DNA of 64,000 bases from Thiosocius sp963753845. Its GTDB lineage: Bacteria; Pseudomonadota; Gammaproteobacteria; Chromatiales; Chromatiaceae. The DNA lies in contig CAVWEI010000017.1 of NCBI GenBank assembly GCA_963753845.1, forward strand, positions 390,582-454,581. Reading direction: 5' to 3'. The notes beneath the pieces are model-generated. The model was not told where the DNA came from and searched no databases. It saw nothing but the letters and a program-made list of their open reading frames with translations. Made by a program: the position numbers and the translations under genes. Below are positions 28,960 through 36,994 of this stretch, piece after piece (the first letter of the stretch is position 1; each line of letters starts with the position of its first letter).

Positions 28960-29168
28960 TAACAATTCTTGGCGAATCGGATGGCGACGACAAGATCTCG
29001 CAACTGTGTAGCGCATCTATGCGCCTTTGCCCCTTCGGGGCCAACGCGAAATACCGCTCCAGGCGACCTTTTCAAGGCGCAGAGCGCGTGCAATAGCTAG
29101 CTATTGCGAAGATTTGCAACGCAGAGATACTAGATTTTGGCCGTCAGGTGAACGTACGTGAATTGTTA
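28960..29168. mobile_element. MITE-like element A
   Basis: A 209-base non-coding element bounded by TAACAATTC (28960-28968) and its inverse GAATTGTTA (29160-29168), with TA at both outer ends. Its centre has a palindromic CAATAGCTAGCTATTG within an AAGGCGCAG...TTGCAACGC core. A near match of that core lies in the element at 46736. It sits between the terminator of the Gly/Met-rich gene and the pentahaem cytochrome gene, filling most of this 311-base gap, so a cytochrome promoter must lie in or after it. Confidence 0.55.
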
Positions 29169-29209
29169 CAAGCCCCCTCCAGTCAAGCCAGAATCAGGGA
29201 GTAAAAATC

Positions 29210-29983
29210 ATGAGGTTCGGTTACAGGATAGGCATAGGCGTGCTGGCCTTTTGCCTTGCATTCAATCTGCAGGCCGCGCCTGAGGGCGAACAGTCGTACC
29301 AGGCCGCGCGCTGGGACCCGATACATTTCAAGCCGGCTATCGATCAGGCCACGGACGATCAATGCCTGGCCTGCCACCAGGAAATCATCGATCGCCTTGT
29401 GCTCGAGGCATCGCCGGCCGGCGTGCCTGCATCTGAAACACTGGCGTGGTACCAGACCCTGGACACCTATCAAGGCGAGCAGGAAACCTTTCACCGTCGC
29501 CATCTGGTGACCCCCTATGCCAACCAGGTGATGGATCTCAAGTGCAACACCTGTCATCAGGGCAATGACCCGCGCGAAGAAACCGCCAACTCGTCGGCGA
29601 CCGGCGACAGCACCCTGACCCAACGCAAACACGTCGACCCGATGATCTGCCTGATGTGCCATGGTCAATTCCCATCCCAGCTGATGGGCGTGCCCGGACC
29701 CTGGCTTGAAAATGCAACGATCTTCGGCAACAGTTGCCTGACCTGCCATGCAGCCATCCGCACCAATCGTCATGAGGTCAATTTCCTGCACGCAAAGAAC
29801 ATCGAGGAGGCGGCACAGCAGGACAGTGACGTGTGCTACGGCTGCCACGGTGGACGTGCCTGGTACCGCATCAGCTATCCCTACCCGCGCCACAGCTGGC
29901 CGGCTGGAGGCGATCAGGTACCGGACTGGGCCAAAGACCGCCCAACCGAATCCAACCCAAGATTCCGCACCAGCGCGCAATAG
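29210..29983 (+). CDS. periplasmic pentahaem c-type cytochrome
   Basis: A 257-residue protein with a Sec signal peptide (cleavage near NLQAA). Five CxxCH motifs start at residues 52, 112, 147, 176 and 209. Additional His residues between them could be distal haem ligands. There is no membrane anchor after signal cleavage, so it should be a soluble electron carrier, or the haem subunit of the molybdoenzyme encoded 24 bases downstream. It resembles small multihaem NapC/NrfH-like or tetrathionate-reductase-type cytochromes only in motif spacing; no firm family is named. Confidence 0.85.
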   Translation: MRFGYRIGIGVLAFCLAFNLQAAPEGEQSYQAARWDPIHFKPAIDQATDDQCLACHQEIIDRLVLEASPAGVPASETLAWYQTLDTYQGEQETFHRRHLVTPYANQVMDLKCNTCHQGNDPREETANSSATGDSTLTQRKHVDPMICLMCHGQFPSQLMGVPGPWLENATIFGNSCLTCHAAIRTNRHEVNFLHAKNIEEAAQQDSDVCYGCHGGRAWYRISYPYPRHSWPAGGDQVPDWAKDRPTESNPRFRTSAQ

Positions 29984-30006
29984 CCGTTGCCCAGAGGAAC
30001 AGGAAC

Positions 30007-32598
30007 ATGAGTGTCAAAGATACAAGCGAACTTCTGGCGTCCCGTCTCAACGTCACGCGACGGACTTTTCTCAAGACCACGGCGACCGGAGCAGCGGCCC
30101 TGGGTGCCGGCGGACTGGTGGAACTGCATACCGCCAAAGAGGCCAAGGCCTTCGCCTATGAGCCCTATCCGAAGGACGACGAACTGCAGACAGTGGTCAC
30201 GTCCTGTGCACACAACTGCGGATCCAGGCACATGCTGGTGGCGCACAAGAAGGGCGACGTCATCGTGCGCCTCTCTACAGATGACGGGCGCTATCAGCAG
30301 GGTGGCCACGTCGGCATGGACACCTTCGAGGAACCCCAGCTGCGCGCCTGCCTGCGCGGCCGCTCCTACCGCCAGCGCCTGTACTCGGCCGAGCGCCTGC
30401 TCTACCCGATGGGGCGCGTCGGCAAACGTGGTGAAGGCAAGTTCAAGCGGATCTCCTGGGACCAGGCGCTGGACTACGTGGCGCGCAAGATGATCGAGAT
30501 CAAGAATCAATACGGCTCGACTGCCCTGCTCGATCAGAGCTATGCGGGCGCATCCTATGGCGTACTGCACAAATCGGATCAGATCGAAGGTCTGCTCGGG
30601 CGCTTTCTGGGCATGTTCGGCTGCCGCACCAATTCCTGGTCGGTACCCTCGTACCAGGGAACCACGACCAGTTCACGCTGGACCTTCGGCACCATCGAAG
30701 ACGGCAACGAAGACGACGCCTTCGCTCACTCCAAGCTGATCATCATGTGGGGGTGGAACCCGGCCTATACATTCCACGGCGGTAACACCTTCTATTACAT
30801 GCGCATGGCCAAGCAGCAAGGCTGCAAGTTTGTCCTGGTCGACCCCCAGTACACCGACTCGGCCTCGGCCTACGACGCCTGGTGGATACCGATCAAGCCG
30901 AATACCGATGCGGCCATGATGGCCGGCATGGCCCACTACATCTTTACCAACAACCTGCATGATCAGGACTTCATCAACCGCTTCACTATGGGGATGGATG
31001 CAGGCACCATGCCGGACTGGGCCCAGCAATCCGCCAACGGCAAGGAAAACTTCAAGGACTACATCCTCGGCACTTATGACGGTGTACCCAAATCGCCCGA
31101 ATGGGCGGCCGATATCTGTGGCGTCTCAGCCGAGCAGATCAAGAAACTGGCCGACATGTACGCCAGAACCAAGCCGGCAGCACTCAAGGCGTCCTGGGCA
31201 CCCGGCCGTAACGCCTATGGTGAGCAATACAACCGTATGGCAGCTGCGCTGCAGGCCATGACCGGCAACATCGGTGTCCTTGGCGGCTGCGCCGAGGGTG
31301 TGGGCAAGGCCTGGCATTCAGAGGCCGTCGCCTACCCGTACGATCAATACGCCAACATCTGGTTTGCGTCGATCAAATCGGACCGCTGGGCGCACTGCGT
31401 GCTCAACTACCCCAATGTAAAGCGCGAGGAAATCGGCTGCTGGCCACGCCAGGATGCGACAGATGGTCTGATCCCGAATATCAAGGGGATCTTCTGGCAG
31501 GGTTCCGACTGGTTCAACCAGCTCACCAACATCAACAAAGAGATCGAGGCGATCAAGAAACTCGAGCTGGTGGTGTGCATGGATTCGACCATCACCCCAT
31601 CGGGCCTGTGGGCCGACGTGTTGCTACCGGTCGCCACGCACTTCGAACGTCACGACACCGCCCTGCCCTGGTACAAGGGCCACTACTATATCCACAGGCC
31701 CAAGGTCATCGAGCCGATGGGCGAGTCGAAGACGGATTTCCAGATCTTCACGGAACTGGCTTATCGGATCGGACACAAGGACGGCATCGGCGACACCTTT
31801 GGCAGGACCTACAACCCGAGGGCCCAGCGCAATTACTTCAATGACCCAGATGCGGTGGACGAGGCCTATCTACGGGCCTGGTGGGAAGGGAAAGTGATGG
31901 CCCATCAGCACGTCGAGATGTCCTGGGACGACTTCAAGAAGCACGGTGTCTACAAATTCAAGCTGGACAAACCTCATGTGGGTTTCCGCGAGCAGATCGA
32001 GGACGGTAAGGCGTTCCAGACGCCGTCCGGCAAGATCGAAATCCTGTGCACCGAGCTGGCCAGCATCAGCGACTGGACAAAGACCAAGTACGGCTACCAC
32101 ATCCCCTCCATTCCGAAGTGGATCGAGCCGTGGGAGTCGCTGAACAGCCCCAAGACCGCACAGTTCCCGTTCCACCTGATCTCGCCGCATCCGCGCTGGC
32201 GTACCCATTCGATCTTCAACAACTGTTCGTGGCTGCGCGAAACCTACGAGCAGGAGGTCACCATCGCCACATCCGACGCCAGGCGACTGGGGATAAAGAC
32301 CGGCGACACGGTCGAGGTCTTCAATGACCGCGGGCGGGTCATCGTCCCGGCCTATGTGACCGAACGCACCATGCCCGGCGTGGCCGTGCTGCACGAGGGG
32401 GCCTGGATGGACCTCGATGAGAACGGCGTCGACCGCAGCGGCAACCCGGACTTTCTCACCCTTGACGACCCCAGCCCGGCCGGCGCCTTTGCCTACAACA
32501 CCGTGCTGTGCGACATCAAGAAGACAGATCTGGAGCACCGCCCTGGCTGGGACCAGCTGGCAACGTCCCGTGCTCACGTATTCCGGCGCGACCAGTGA
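30007..32598 (+). CDS. TAT-exported molybdopterin oxidoreductase, DmsA-like catalytic subunit
   Basis: An 863-residue DMSO-reductase-superfamily enzyme. The twin-arginine signal is VTRRTFLK (16-23). The 4Fe-4S site reads C67-x3-C71-x3-H75...C115, so the usual third Cys is His. Clear DmsA-like blocks follow: ACLRGRSYRQRLY, GRVGKRGEGKFKRISWDQAL, VDPQYTD, WWIPIKPNTDAAMMAGMA, and a C-terminal molybdopterin-binding region (GDTVEVFNDRGRV, NTVLCDIKKTD). It likely reduces or oxidises a small periplasmic substrate; S-oxide, N-oxide, Se or S oxyanions are all possible. The ATG at 30007, with AGAGGAA upstream, is preferred; the longer frame overlaps the cytochrome. Confidence 0.88.
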   Translation: MSVKDTSELLASRLNVTRRTFLKTTATGAAALGAGGLVELHTAKEAKAFAYEPYPKDDELQTVVTSCAHNCGSRHMLVAHKKGDVIVRLSTDDGRYQQGGHVGMDTFEEPQLRACLRGRSYRQRLYSAERLLYPMGRVGKRGEGKFKRISWDQALDYVARKMIEIKNQYGSTALLDQSYAGASYGVLHKSDQIEGLLGRFLGMFGCRTNSWSVPSYQGTTTSSRWTFGTIEDGNEDDAFAHSKLIIMWGWNPAYTFHGGNTFYYMRMAKQQGCKFVLVDPQYTDSASAYDAWWIPIKPNTDAAMMAGMAHYIFTNNLHDQDFINRFTMGMDAGTMPDWAQQSANGKENFKDYILGTYDGVPKSPEWAADICGVSAEQIKKLADMYARTKPAALKASWAPGRNAYGEQYNRMAAALQAMTGNIGVLGGCAEGVGKAWHSEAVAYPYDQYANIWFASIKSDRWAHCVLNYPNVKREEIGCWPRQDATDGLIPNIKGIFWQGSDWFNQLTNINKEIEAIKKLELVVCMDSTITPSGLWADVLLPVATHFERHDTALPWYKGHYYIHRPKVIEPMGESKTDFQIFTELAYRIGHKDGIGDTFGRTYNPRAQRNYFNDPDAVDEAYLRAWWEGKVMAHQHVEMSWDDFKKHGVYKFKLDKPHVGFREQIEDGKAFQTPSGKIEILCTELASISDWTKTKYGYHIPSIPKWIEPWESLNSPKTAQFPFHLISPHPRWRTHSIFNNCSWLRETYEQEVTIATSDARRLGIKTGDTVEVFNDRGRVIVPAYVTERTMPGVAVLHEGAWMDLDENGVDRSGNPDFLTLDDPSPAGAFAYNTVLCDIKKTDLEHRPGWDQLATSRAHVFRRDQ

Positions 32599-32625
32599 TA
32601 ACTGGTTATTGGGAGGAAATTACTC

Positions 32626-33297
32626 ATGCCTAAGGTTAGAGAGCAATACAGGGCGAAGATCCGGACGGCCATCAAGCGCCGCAAGAAAGAGGTCTATACG
32701 CCGGTCGTACCGGATATTCAGCTGGGCTTCGTACACAACAATGTCGATTGCATCGGCTGCCGTGCCTGCGAGGTTGCGTGCAAGGACAAGAACGGATTGG
32801 CGGCCGGGCCGCGCTTCCGCCGCGTGCAGTACATCGAGGGCGGTACCTATCCGGAGGTCTATGCGTACAAGGTCAACGTCTCCTGCAATCATTGCGCGAA
32901 GCCGGCGTGTCTGCCCGCGTGCCCCACCGGGGCCATCTTCAAACGCCAGAAGGATGGCATCGTGGATATCGATTCCACGCTGTGCATCGGCTGCCGGCGT
33001 TGCGAGGCGACCTGCCCCTATGGCGCACCTCAGTACGACCCGGAAGACGGCATCGTCAAAAAATGCAATCTGTGCGTGGATGAGATCGATGCGGGTCGCA
33101 AACCTTACTGCGTAATGGGCTGCATGATGCGGGTGCTCGATATGGGCAATATCGCCGAACTGATGTCCGGTCAGGAACCGACCAAGGCCATCGGCCCCCT
33201 TGACAAGCCCGTGCGTGCCGTGAAGAACTTCGCCGACCCCGAACTCACCAACCCGTCGATCGTGTTTGTCGCCCACAGCAAGGGCAAGGTGGAATGA
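32626..33297 (+). CDS. four-cluster 4Fe-4S electron-transfer subunit (DmsB/NrfC-like)
   Basis: A 223-residue ferredoxin-type subunit with four Cys clusters: CIGCRACEVAC, CNHCAKPACLPACP, CIGCRRCEATCP and CNLC...CVMGC. This is the classical DmsB/NrfC/PsrB pattern. It has no signal peptide, so it would leave the cell as a complex with the TAT-bearing catalytic subunit. It starts 28 bases after that gene with a GGGAGGA ribosome site and overlaps the chaperone gene by 4 bases. It should pass electrons between the Mo subunit and a cytochrome. Confidence 0.92.
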   Translation: MPKVREQYRAKIRTAIKRRKKEVYTPVVPDIQLGFVHNNVDCIGCRACEVACKDKNGLAAGPRFRRVQYIEGGTYPEVYAYKVNVSCNHCAKPACLPACPTGAIFKRQKDGIVDIDSTLCIGCRRCEATCPYGAPQYDPEDGIVKKCNLCVDEIDAGRKPYCVMGCMMRVLDMGNIAELMSGQEPTKAIGPLDKPVRAVKNFADPELTNPSIVFVAHSKGKVE

Positions 33298-34064
33298 AGA
33301 ACATGGCACTCGACGGAGCAAGGCCGGAAAACGACCAGGATCCAATGGCCGCGTTTCGCAGCGCGGTCTCACATGACGTGCTCGCCCTGGCGTTACTGCA
33401 CAACGAAGAGCTGTCGGCTGAGATTATTGCGCAGTTGAAGGCCGAGGAATTCCCGCGGAGCCTGCAGTTACAGCTCGTCTCGGATTCAGGAAAGGACGCG
33501 ACACACCTTCTTCACGAAGGTATCGAGCTGCTGGACAAAGACGCCGATACCGAACTACTCGATGAGCTTGCGGCGGATTATGCAAGCATTTATCTGACGC
33601 ATGCGTTGCGTGCCTCTCCTTATGAATCCGTTTGGATCGACGAGGAAGGACTCGCAATGCAGGAACCGATGTTCCAGATACGCGCAATCTACAAACGTCA
33701 CGGACTCGCCGCACCTGACTGGCGCAAGCGCTCGGATGATCACCTGGTGCTGCAGCTGCAGTTTGTCTCGCATCTGCTTGCAAACGACGGCGACCTCCAC
33801 GAGACCGCACGCTTTCTCGATGAACACATGCTGCGCTGGTTGCCGGACTTCGGTGCGCGGGTTGCCGCCCGAAGCGCCACACCCTTCTACGCCGGACTCT
33901 GCGCCTTCACGGCAGCCTACATGGACGAAGTACGAGATCTCCTCGCCGAGATCCTTGGTGAGCAACGCCCCACGCCCGAGGAAATCGAGAAACGCATGAA
34001 GCCGGGCACCACGGCAGAATTACCCGAGCCCGGTTATACTCCCGGCTCCGCGCCTTCGTGGTAA
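33294..34064 (+). CDS. TorD/DmsD-family molybdoenzyme maturation chaperone
   Basis: A 256-residue all-helical protein. The segments DELAADYASIYL, SPYESVWIDEEGLAMQEP and SDDHLVLQLQFVSHLL match the TorD/DmsD family, whose conserved D/E-H-L-x-x-x-L block binds the TAT signal or cofactor-loading intermediate. It should hold the DmsA-like subunit during Mo-cofactor insertion before export. It is longer than most TorD proteins (about 200), with an extended N-terminus and a Pro/Glu tail. It is translationally coupled to the FeS subunit. Confidence 0.85.
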   Translation: MKNMALDGARPENDQDPMAAFRSAVSHDVLALALLHNEELSAEIIAQLKAEEFPRSLQLQLVSDSGKDATHLLHEGIELLDKDADTELLDELAADYASIYLTHALRASPYESVWIDEEGLAMQEPMFQIRAIYKRHGLAAPDWRKRSDDHLVLQLQFVSHLLANDGDLHETARFLDEHMLRWLPDFGARVAARSATPFYAGLCAFTAAYMDEVRDLLAEILGEQRPTPEEIEKRMKPGTTAELPEPGYTPGSAPSW

Positions 34065-34122
34065 ACGCGCCTGCTTACCTCGCAGGCTCCTTCAACACTT
34101 CTAACAAAAGGAACCCAAACAA

Positions 34123-34440
34123 ATGAAGCAGCTGAAACACCTTGCTACCGGATTGACCCTTACCATCGGCCTGCTGGCTGCCCCCGGTATCCAGGCTGAT
34201 CAGGCACTTGCGCAGAGCAAGAATTGTCTCGCCTGCCACCAGGTGGAAGTCAAGGTGGTCGGGCCGTCTTTCAAGGACATCGCCGCAAAGTACAAGGGCG
34301 ACAGTGACGCGCCGGCGATGCTGGCCGCAAAGGTCAAGGCCGGCGGTGTGGGCACCTGGGGCCAGATCCCCATGCCTCCAAACGCCACGGTGAGCGATGA
34401 AGAAGCCAACACCCTGGTGCTCTGGGTGCTCTCGCAGTAA
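34123..34440 (+). CDS. class I monohaem cytochrome c (c551-like)
   Basis: A 105-residue protein with a signal peptide ending near GIQA, one haem motif CLACH (35-39) and the distal Met in PMPPN. KVVGPSFKDIAAKY and GGVGTWGQIPMPP are typical of cytochrome c551/c552. It would be a mobile periplasmic electron carrier for the molybdoenzyme complex, which lacks any membrane subunit here. It is 58 bases after the chaperone gene with an AAAGGAA ribosome site. Confidence 0.92.
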   Translation: MKQLKHLATGLTLTIGLLAAPGIQADQALAQSKNCLACHQVEVKVVGPSFKDIAAKYKGDSDAPAMLAAKVKAGGVGTWGQIPMPPNATVSDEEANTLVLWVLSQ

Positions 34441-34527
34441 TCGCTGGGGGGCCGGTGTTGATGTTAATGCAACGATTGATGGCGTGACCTTGAGGCACCT
34501 CCACCGTCTCCCCTTTTATCCACATCC

Positions 34528-35613
34528 ATGAGTGACCTGCGGGAACTCGGCAGAGCATCCTATCGGGAGGCCAGAAACCTGCCCGACGTCGTCTCCGAGC
34601 GCTGCGTCCACACACTGATAGAAACAGCCAGCTGCCAGGCCTGTGTCGATGTCTGCCCGCAAGAGGCCTGGGTGCTCGATGACGAGCAACTCGGGATAGA
34701 CGCCAGCCGTTGCGACGGCTGCAACCTGTGTGTTGCCGCCTGTCCCGAAGGCGCAATCCAGGCGGACATGCCACCGGCACTCAAGAGCGATGGAGGCCAT
34801 AAGGTCGCCATGCTGGCATGCGAACCGGCAGGGGCCGCTGCAGGAGACGAAGGGGTCGTGCCCTGCCTGCACGCCATCGGCCTGAACACCGTCATGGCAC
34901 TTTATCGCACGGAGGTCGATACACTGATCCTCTGTTCGTCCGATTGCGACAACTGCGCCAGGGGGAGTGCACCACGACTCGAGCTTTGCCTGGAAAGGTT
35001 CAACCGACTGTTACGGGAGCGAAAACTGCCGACGATGCACCATCGGCACGTGGACCTGGACGAATGGTCGCGTCTTGCGGACAAGGGGCTGGCGGAATCG
35101 GGCGGCCCATCGATGAGCAGACGCCAGTTCTTCCGTCGCGCCACGCAGGCCGCGATGGCGGAACACGGGCACATTCGAAACCCGGGCGCCATGTCCAATC
35201 GTCAGTTCGAACCCGCCGGAAGCATCATCCCGCGTCGAACCGACGCTCAGGCCGTACCCTTCCTGCCCCAGATAGACCCGGGCCGATGCAATGCCTGCGA
35301 TGCCTGCGCCAGGCTCTGCCCGCACGGTGCAATAGTGGTCGAAAAGAACGACCCACCGGGCAGCCGGACCTACCTGATAGATCCTGACTTATGCACCGGC
35401 TGCGGCATCTGCGAAGACGTGTGCGACCAGCAGGCGGTCTCAGTGACGAGCTGGGCAACACCGAGCCTTCTGCGGATACCGTTGAACCCGGACCGCTGCC
35501 ACGGTTGCGGCGTGACCTACTACACTCCGGTGGGAAAACCTTCTCCGGACCACCAGTGCCGCATCTGTGCCCTGACCAGAAATCATCGATTGCTTTATCA
35601 GGTCCTGGACTGA
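34528..35613 (+). CDS. polyferredoxin (multiple 4Fe-4S domains)
   Basis: A 361-residue protein with no export signal at its N-terminus. Two ferredoxin clusters lie near residues 36-78 (CQACVDVCP, CDGCNLCVAACP). A middle section follows with CSSDCDNC. A second pair lies near 252-305 (CNACDACARLCP, CTGCGICEDVC), then a Cys pair (CHGCG) and CRIC. Between the halves (about 192-200) lies SRRQFFRRA, which resembles a twin-arginine motif but has no hydrophobic stretch after it. It probably handles electrons or assists maturation in the cytoplasm. Confidence 0.75.
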   Translation: MSDLRELGRASYREARNLPDVVSERCVHTLIETASCQACVDVCPQEAWVLDDEQLGIDASRCDGCNLCVAACPEGAIQADMPPALKSDGGHKVAMLACEPAGAAAGDEGVVPCLHAIGLNTVMALYRTEVDTLILCSSDCDNCARGSAPRLELCLERFNRLLRERKLPTMHHRHVDLDEWSRLADKGLAESGGPSMSRRQFFRRATQAAMAEHGHIRNPGAMSNRQFEPAGSIIPRRTDAQAVPFLPQIDPGRCNACDACARLCPHGAIVVEKNDPPGSRTYLIDPDLCTGCGICEDVCDQQAVSVTSWATPSLLRIPLNPDRCHGCGVTYYTPVGKPSPDHQCRICALTRNHRLLYQVLD

Positions 35614-35634
35614 ACATCACCCGGAGAATCTGAC

Positions 35635-36093
35635 ATGAACCATTCCGAATGGATTGACCCCATAGCTGGGATCATCGACAGGCACCACGAAAGGGGTGGC
35701 TTTCTGGTCGTATTCCCGGAATACCGACCTGACCTGTTCGTTGCACTTGCCGGACAACTCGGGCTGCAGTCGTTCGATTACAGGGCCAAGATAATGTCCG
35801 ATCATGGCTGGGATGCCGACCGCCTGAGCCTGCAGGATCTGGACTCGGCGCTGGCCGACCTGGCGGCCGAGGGCGGCACCCTGGTCACCAACGTCGAGGC
35901 ATTGCTGTCGACCAAGAACCCGCATGAGTGCGCGGACTGGATCAGCAGTTTTCTCGACATGGATTGGGAAAATACCCTGCTCATCCCCATCGTCATCAAT
36001 GCCTCGCAGGTGCCGGATAAGCATCCGCGTGTGCACTGGATTCCCGGCGACGCACTGGCCGAGCAGTCTTTTCTCAACCGGCTCGCGTACTGA
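35635..36093 (+). CDS. protein of unknown function in the molybdoenzyme operon
   Basis: A 152-residue soluble protein starting 21 bases after the polyferredoxin gene. It has alternating strands and helices (GGFLVVFPEYRPDLFVALAGQLGL, GGTLVTNVEALLS, TLLIPIVINASQVPD), giving the look of a P-loop-like or Rossmann-like alpha/beta fold, but no Walker A or other catalytic signature. There are no Cys clusters apart from one residue. I do not recognise a family. Conserved linkage to the molybdoenzyme would be the best clue to its role. Confidence 0.6.
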   Translation: MNHSEWIDPIAGIIDRHHERGGFLVVFPEYRPDLFVALAGQLGLQSFDYRAKIMSDHGWDADRLSLQDLDSALADLAAEGGTLVTNVEALLSTKNPHECADWISSFLDMDWENTLLIPIVINASQVPDKHPRVHWIPGDALAEQSFLNRLAY

Positions 36094-36196
36094 GAGAGCG
36101 GGCTCTCTCTGCAGCCCGCCCCCCAAATCGGCAGATATTGAAACACGGCCACTGATTGGGTTAGATGGCCTGGAAAGCAATCATCCAGCGCACGAT

Positions 36197-36940
36197 ATGG
36201 CACAGGCAACCCTGCGTTTCTACGAAGAACTCAATGACTATCTTCCGGCACAGATGCGCAAGCGTGACATCGCGGTTCATTTCGAGTCCCCCTGCCCCAT
36301 CAGGCACCTGATCGAGACGCAGGGTGTTCCACATACCGAGGTGGAGATCATCCTGTTGAACGGCGTCTCCGTCGATCTGGAGGCCCCGGTACACGACGGC
36401 GACCTTGTCAGCGTCTACCCGATGTTCGAGGCACTCGATGTCACGCCGCTGCTGCAGCTGAGACCGGGCCCGCTGCGGGAACCGAGATTCTTTGCCGATG
36501 CGCAGCTCGGACGGCTGACCCGGTACCTGCGGCTGCTGGGATTCGACACGCTCTATGAAAACGGCATCGATGATGCAGATCTTGTGCAGAAGGCCTCGGC
36601 GGGGCGACGTATTATTCTGAGTCGCGACCGCGCACTCCTGATGCGTCGGGATGTCAGCCACGGCTGCCATATCCGAAACGACAACCCGTTGGAACAGCTT
36701 GCACAGGTGATCCGGCGCTGCGATCTCTCCAGGGTCAGCCGACCATTCACCCGCTGCATGGAATGCAATGGCCCGATCGAGGCCGTCAGCAAGCAGGATG
36801 TGGCCGCCTTACTGGAGCCTGAAACACTCGCTTGCTTCGAGGATTTTTGGCGCTGTGGCGATTGTGGGCACATCTACTGGCAAGGCAGCCATTACGAACG
36901 GCTGCAACGCCTGGTGACTGCCGTGCTCGACGATGCCTAG
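36197..36940 (+). CDS. Mut7-C RNase-domain protein with ubiquitin-like N-terminus
   Basis: A 247-residue protein. The first 85 residues look like a ThiS/MoaD-type ubiquitin-like fold (ATLRFYEELNDYLP, ILLNGVSVDLEAPVHDGDLVSVYP). The rest is a Mut7-C domain: FFADAQLGRLTRYLRLLGFDT, RRIILSRDRALLMRR (PIN-like acidic site), and a C-terminal zinc ribbon with CMECNG and CGDCGHIYW. This two-part layout is a known arrangement. The ATG at 36197 begins exactly at the ubiquitin-like domain; the upstream in-frame extension crosses the previous gene. The role is uncertain, perhaps RNA processing. Confidence 0.82.
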   Translation: MAQATLRFYEELNDYLPAQMRKRDIAVHFESPCPIRHLIETQGVPHTEVEIILLNGVSVDLEAPVHDGDLVSVYPMFEALDVTPLLQLRPGPLREPRFFADAQLGRLTRYLRLLGFDTLYENGIDDADLVQKASAGRRIILSRDRALLMRRDVSHGCHIRNDNPLEQLAQVIRRCDLSRVSRPFTRCMECNGPIEAVSKQDVAALLEPETLACFEDFWRCGDCGHIYWQGSHYERLQRLVTAVLDDA

Positions 36941-36994
36941 TGGGCCATGTCGTTCCTGGCAAGGGGCTGCTGCATTTGGCGGCACCGAGAACGT

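Noticed and set aside
28960..29168. Element A as an integron attC site
   Set aside because: Ends TAACAATTC/GAATTGTTA recall attC arms, but 209 bases is long, the GTTRRRY core is absent, and the internal core matches the MITE at 46736.
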